Both the position numbers and the translations under genes were made by a program. From Parabacteroides sp. TM07-1AC (GTDB taxonomy: Bacteria; Bacteroidota; Bacteroidia; Bacteroidales; Tannerellaceae): 64,000 nucleotides of DNA. The stretch covers positions 248,001 through 312,000 of the forward strand of contig NZ_QUKD01000002.1 of assembly GCF_003480915.1 (NCBI RefSeq), in the 5' to 3' direction. Below, piece after piece: positions 61,022 through 64,000 of the stretch (position 1 is its first letter; every line of letters starts with the position of its first letter). The notes under the pieces are model-generated. The model saw nothing but the letters and a program-made list of their open reading frames with translations, was not told where the DNA came from and ran no database searches.

Positions 61022-64000
61022 ATGAAACGGTTCATTACAGCACTGTTCATTTTTTCCGGACTATGTGGTAGTCCGTCCTTACTTTTCGCACAGGACTCCT
61101 GGCAAAGCCTGATCAACCGGATCAACTATTACTCGCCGGAAAAATACAAATCGGCGATCGATCATCTGAAGAAAAAATATCCGGATAGCTACCGTCCGGA
61201 TAAGGACTGGGAAAAAGCGCTCGATGAGTTGAAAACAGACAAGGAAAAACTGATCGACGGTCTGAAGTCCAAAGACCCGAAAGCCGGGAAGCAGGCCCAG
61301 AAGTTATTGAAGCAACTGGATGCTGCCCTACTGGCAAATCCGCTGCTGGCAGACAAGCAGGTGGTGGCTATCCGCAGATCGCTCGGCGACAAGGCACGCA
61401 AAGCCATGAGCGGCGAACTGGGCATCGCTCCTTCCAATTTCCAAAATAACTCCGAGATATGGAACCCTAAAACCGGCTGGACGAACGAGTTTGTCTCGCT
61501 CACCATCCAACCCGGTAAAATCAAACAAGCGACCTTATACAAACCGGAAGCAGGAATGATCATCACCGATCCGGAACCTCATTTCGACGGAAAGCGGCTG
61601 ATGTATTCCTCCATCGGTTCGTCCGACCGCTGGCATCTGTTCGAACTCGACATCACAACCGGTAAAACCCATCAACTAACCCCCGATACATATAAAGACT
61701 TCGACAGTTTCGACGGTTGCTATACGCCGGACGGACGGTATATTTTCTGCTCGACAGGGACCTTCCTGGGATTGCCCTGTACAGACGGCGGAAACAAAAT
61801 GTGCGGATTGTTCCTGTATGATCCGAAAACAAAACAAACCCGTCAGCTGACCTACGACCAGGACAGCAACTGGGGTCCGGTCATCATGGACAACGGTACC
61901 GTACTCTATCAGCGTTGGGAGTATGCAGACCTGCCCCACTCCAATTCGCGCCTGCTGTTTACGATGAATCCGGACGGTACCACGCAGTCGGCTTTCTATG
62001 GTTCGAACTCCTACTTTCCGACTTCGTTCTTCAACGCCCGCCCCATACCGGGACGACCGTCGGCGGTAGTCGGTATCGCTTCCGGTCACCACAGCGTTTC
62101 ACGAAGCGGACGCATGCTGATCATCGATACCAATAAAGGCCGTCACGAAGCAGACGGAGTCGTTGCCGAAATCCCGTATGCCGGCAAAAAAGTGGAAGCT
62201 GTCGTTCGCGACCGCCTGCCCGACGGTATCTGGCCGCAGTTCCTGCAACCGTATCCGTTGAATGATACCTATTATTTGGTTTCCATGAAGGAAAGTCCGG
62301 AAAGCCTGTGGGGACTTTACCTGGTCGACACATTCGACAACCGTACCCTGATTGCCGAAGAGGAGAACGTTGCCTACCTCGAACCGGTGTTGATGGACAG
62401 CCGCAAAACACCGAATGTCATCCCCGACCGTGTCGACCTGACATCTTCTACGTCTACTGTTTTCCTGCAGGATATCTATGAAGGCGATGGATTGAAAGGC
62501 ATTCCGCGTGGCACAGTAAAGAAACTGCGCATCGGTTCTTTCAACTTCAGCCCGTGGGGTCAGGGCGGCCTGCTGGGCACCATTGGTATGGACGGACCAT
62601 GGGACATCAAACGAATCCTGGGTGAAGTGGATGTTGAAGAAGACGGTTCGGCTATGTTTACCATCCCTGCCAATACGGCTGTATTCGTACAACCGCTGGA
62701 TGCAGAGGGAAAAGCATTACAGGTCATGAGAAGCTGGTTCACCGGCATGCCGGGCGAAACGGTCTCTTGTATCGGCTGCCACGAAGAAAAATCGACCATA
62801 GCCATTCCGAAGCGGACGAAAGCATCCCTGCAAAAACCGCAGGCTATCAAAGAATGGTACGGTAAAGAGAGAGGATTCAGCTACCGCCACGAAGTACAGC
62901 CCGTTTTGGATAAATATTGTATATCCTGCCACAATCAGGACAAACCCGGAAAACCGTACCTGAAAGGGGACAAATGGATCAAAGACTGGACTTCGAACAT
63001 ATCGGGAAGGGCCTGGAAGAACGGCGGACATTTTACGCTTTCATATGCCAACCTGCACCGTTACGTGCGTCGTCCGGGTATCGAGAGCGATATGCACATG
63101 CTCGTTCCGATGGACGTACATGCCGATCAGACGGAATTGATGCAGATTCTACAAAAAGGCCACTATGGTGTCAAACTGGACAAAGAATCCATGGAGAAGC
63201 TGGCGTGCTGGATAGACTTCAATGCTCCTTTCCACGGACGTCGTTCCGACATTCCTAAGTTTGAAGATGCAGAACAGAGCAATGAGCTGCGGGAGCTATA
63301 CCGCGAAATGTTCGGTGCTCCTAAGTCGACTGCCGAATGGTTGCCGGAAATCCCGCAGAACATCGAACCGGTCCGGTTTGAGAAGGAACAGAAAGCAATT
63401 GGGGATACCCTACTGGAGAAATGGCCGATCTACAACCCGACAGAAAAACCTTACGACCAATGGAGTGATGCCCAATGGAAACAACTGGCTTTGGGGAATT
63501 TCCAGAAGAGTATCTCACTGGGCAACGGCATTACATTGGAACTGGTCAAGATACCGGCAGGCTCATTCATTATGGGTAGCGACCGGCATCCGGACGAACT
63601 GCCGCAAACGATCGTACAGATAGATAAACCTTTCTGGATGGGACGTTTCGAGATAACGAACGCACAGTTCAGAGCCTATAACCCGGCACACGACAGTCGC
63701 GACGAACACCGTCACGGTTACCAGTTCGGACGGAAAGGCTATTCGATGAACCATCCGGACCAGCCCGCCGTACGCCTCTCCTGGCAGGAAGCGATGGACT
63801 ATTGCAAATGGTTATCCGAAAAGACCGGCATGAAGTTCTCCCTCCCTACGGAAGCACAGTGGGAATGGGCCTGCCGGGCTGGAAGCGATACGCCTTTCTG
63901 GTATGGTGGCATGTCTGCCGACTTCTCCCGCTATGCCAACCTGGGTGACATCAAACTGAAAGAATTTGCCGCCTGTACCGCTTACAAATTCTATGAAAGT
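61022..64000 (+). CDS. Exported HzsA-like protein with two CxxCH motifs and a SUMF1 domain (3' end outside window)
   Basis: The frame is open for 993 codons to the window edge. A signal peptide ends at FAQD (about 24). Residues ~170-570 are a propeller-like region with YSSIGSSDRWHLFELDI and TPDGRYIFCST, resembling hydrazine-synthase alpha-subunit-like (HzsA-related) proteins. Haem c attachment motifs CIGCH (583-587) and CISCH (633-637) follow. From about 830 a FGE-sulfatase/SUMF1 domain begins (SLGNGITLELVKIPAGSFIMGS, FEITNAQFRAY, FSLPTEAQWEWACRAG). Its C-terminal cysteine site lies beyond the window. The role is unknown. Calling it HzsA-like describes shape, not hydrazine chemistry. Confidence 0.75.
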   Translation, partial: MKRFITALFIFSGLCGSPSLLFAQDSWQSLINRINYYSPEKYKSAIDHLKKKYPDSYRPDKDWEKALDELKTDKEKLIDGLKSKDPKAGKQAQKLLKQLDAALLANPLLADKQVVAIRRSLGDKARKAMSGELGIAPSNFQNNSEIWNPKTGWTNEFVSLTIQPGKIKQATLYKPEAGMIITDPEPHFDGKRLMYSSIGSSDRWHLFELDITTGKTHQLTPDTYKDFDSFDGCYTPDGRYIFCSTGTFLGLPCTDGGNKMCGLFLYDPKTKQTRQLTYDQDSNWGPVIMDNGTVLYQRWEYADLPHSNSRLLFTMNPDGTTQSAFYGSNSYFPTSFFNARPIPGRPSAVVGIASGHHSVSRSGRMLIIDTNKGRHEADGVVAEIPYAGKKVEAVVRDRLPDGIWPQFLQPYPLNDTYYLVSMKESPESLWGLYLVDTFDNRTLIAEEENVAYLEPVLMDSRKTPNVIPDRVDLTSSTSTVFLQDIYEGDGLKGIPRGTVKKLRIGSFNFSPWGQGGLLGTIGMDGPWDIKRILGEVDVEEDGSAMFTIPANTAVFVQPLDAEGKALQVMRSWFTGMPGETVSCIGCHEEKSTIAIPKRTKASLQKPQAIKEWYGKERGFSYRHEVQPVLDKYCISCHNQDKPGKPYLKGDKWIKDWTSNISGRAWKNGGHFTLSYANLHRYVRRPGIESDMHMLVPMDVHADQTELMQILQKGHYGVKLDKESMEKLACWIDFNAPFHGRRSDIPKFEDAEQSNELRELYREMFGAPKSTAEWLPEIPQNIEPVRFEKEQKAIGDTLLEKWPIYNPTEKPYDQWSDAQWKQLALGNFQKSISLGNGITLELVKIPAGSFIMGSDRHPDELPQTIVQIDKPFWMGRFEITNAQFRAYNPAHDSRDEHRHGYQFGRKGYSMNHPDQPAVRLSWQEAMDYCKWLSEKTGMKFSLPTEAQWEWACRAGSDTPFWYGGMSADFSRYANLGDIKLKEFAACTAYKFYES

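Noticed and set aside
1..64000. tRNA or rRNA genes
   Set aside because: I found no cloverleaf or conserved rRNA segment by eye; small non-coding RNAs could be missed this way.

Overview
The window looks like a chromosome segment of a gut Bacteroidales bacterium, probably Parabacteroides or a close relative (the genus is an inference). Supporting signs are SusC/SusD pairs with an ECF sigma/FecR switch, many promoters with the Bacteroidetes -7 box TAnnTTTG, few Shine-Dalgarno sequences, and families largely confined to this order (DUF4252, DUF3256, DUF4923, PepSY-like DUF2874, RteC-like).

Layout. 1-2.9 kb: biotin genes bioF (5' cut), bioG, bioC, bioD, with a mobile-looking palindrome at the bioF stop. 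3.4-3.8 kb: a DUF1232 gene. 4.06-9.17 kb: an envelope-stress-like operon with a His-rich exported protein, a natural His6 lipoprotein, an ECF sigma factor, a small membrane partner, two Spy-like proteins and a tandem pair of formylglycine-enzyme-like (SUMF1) proteins. 9.27-20.02 kb: an accessory redox cassette bracketed by two decayed copies of an rteC-like gene. It holds two AraC regulators, two aldo/keto reductases, a Dabb protein, two short-chain dehydrogenases, a quinone reductase, an acetyltransferase, an MFS carrier preceded by a leader peptide, and an exported flavodoxin. Six near-identical 15-nt half-sites, paired at 21-bp spacing, mark three promoter-proximal operators there.

20.0-42.5 kb is mostly housekeeping: MFS exporter; an ECF sigma/anti-sigma/DUF4252/outer-membrane operon; a two-component system with three PepSY-like proteins; DUF3256; a VapD-type gene with a small partner; an EamA permease; truA; an AspT/YidE-type transporter; a PIF1-like helicase; a YczE-like membrane protein; DUF4923; an HExxH peptidase; a DHA2 exporter; class II aldolase; type B L31; and a sugar-kinase-like phosphotransferase.

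42.6-64.0 kb is a polysaccharide utilisation locus: a divergent ECF sigma factor, FecR, SusC with an STN domain, SusD, a GH2-like lipoprotein, a single polypeptide joining a GH78-like half to a GH29 fucosidase half with a sharp composition change at the joint, an unrecognised probable glycosidase, an AraC regulator, and the first 993 codons of a large exported protein combining an HzsA-like region, two CxxCH haem motifs and a SUMF1 domain. The likely logic is glycan sensing through SusC-FecR-sigma, capture by SusD and cleavage of deoxysugar-containing (rhamnose/fucose) glycans; the substrate is inferred only.
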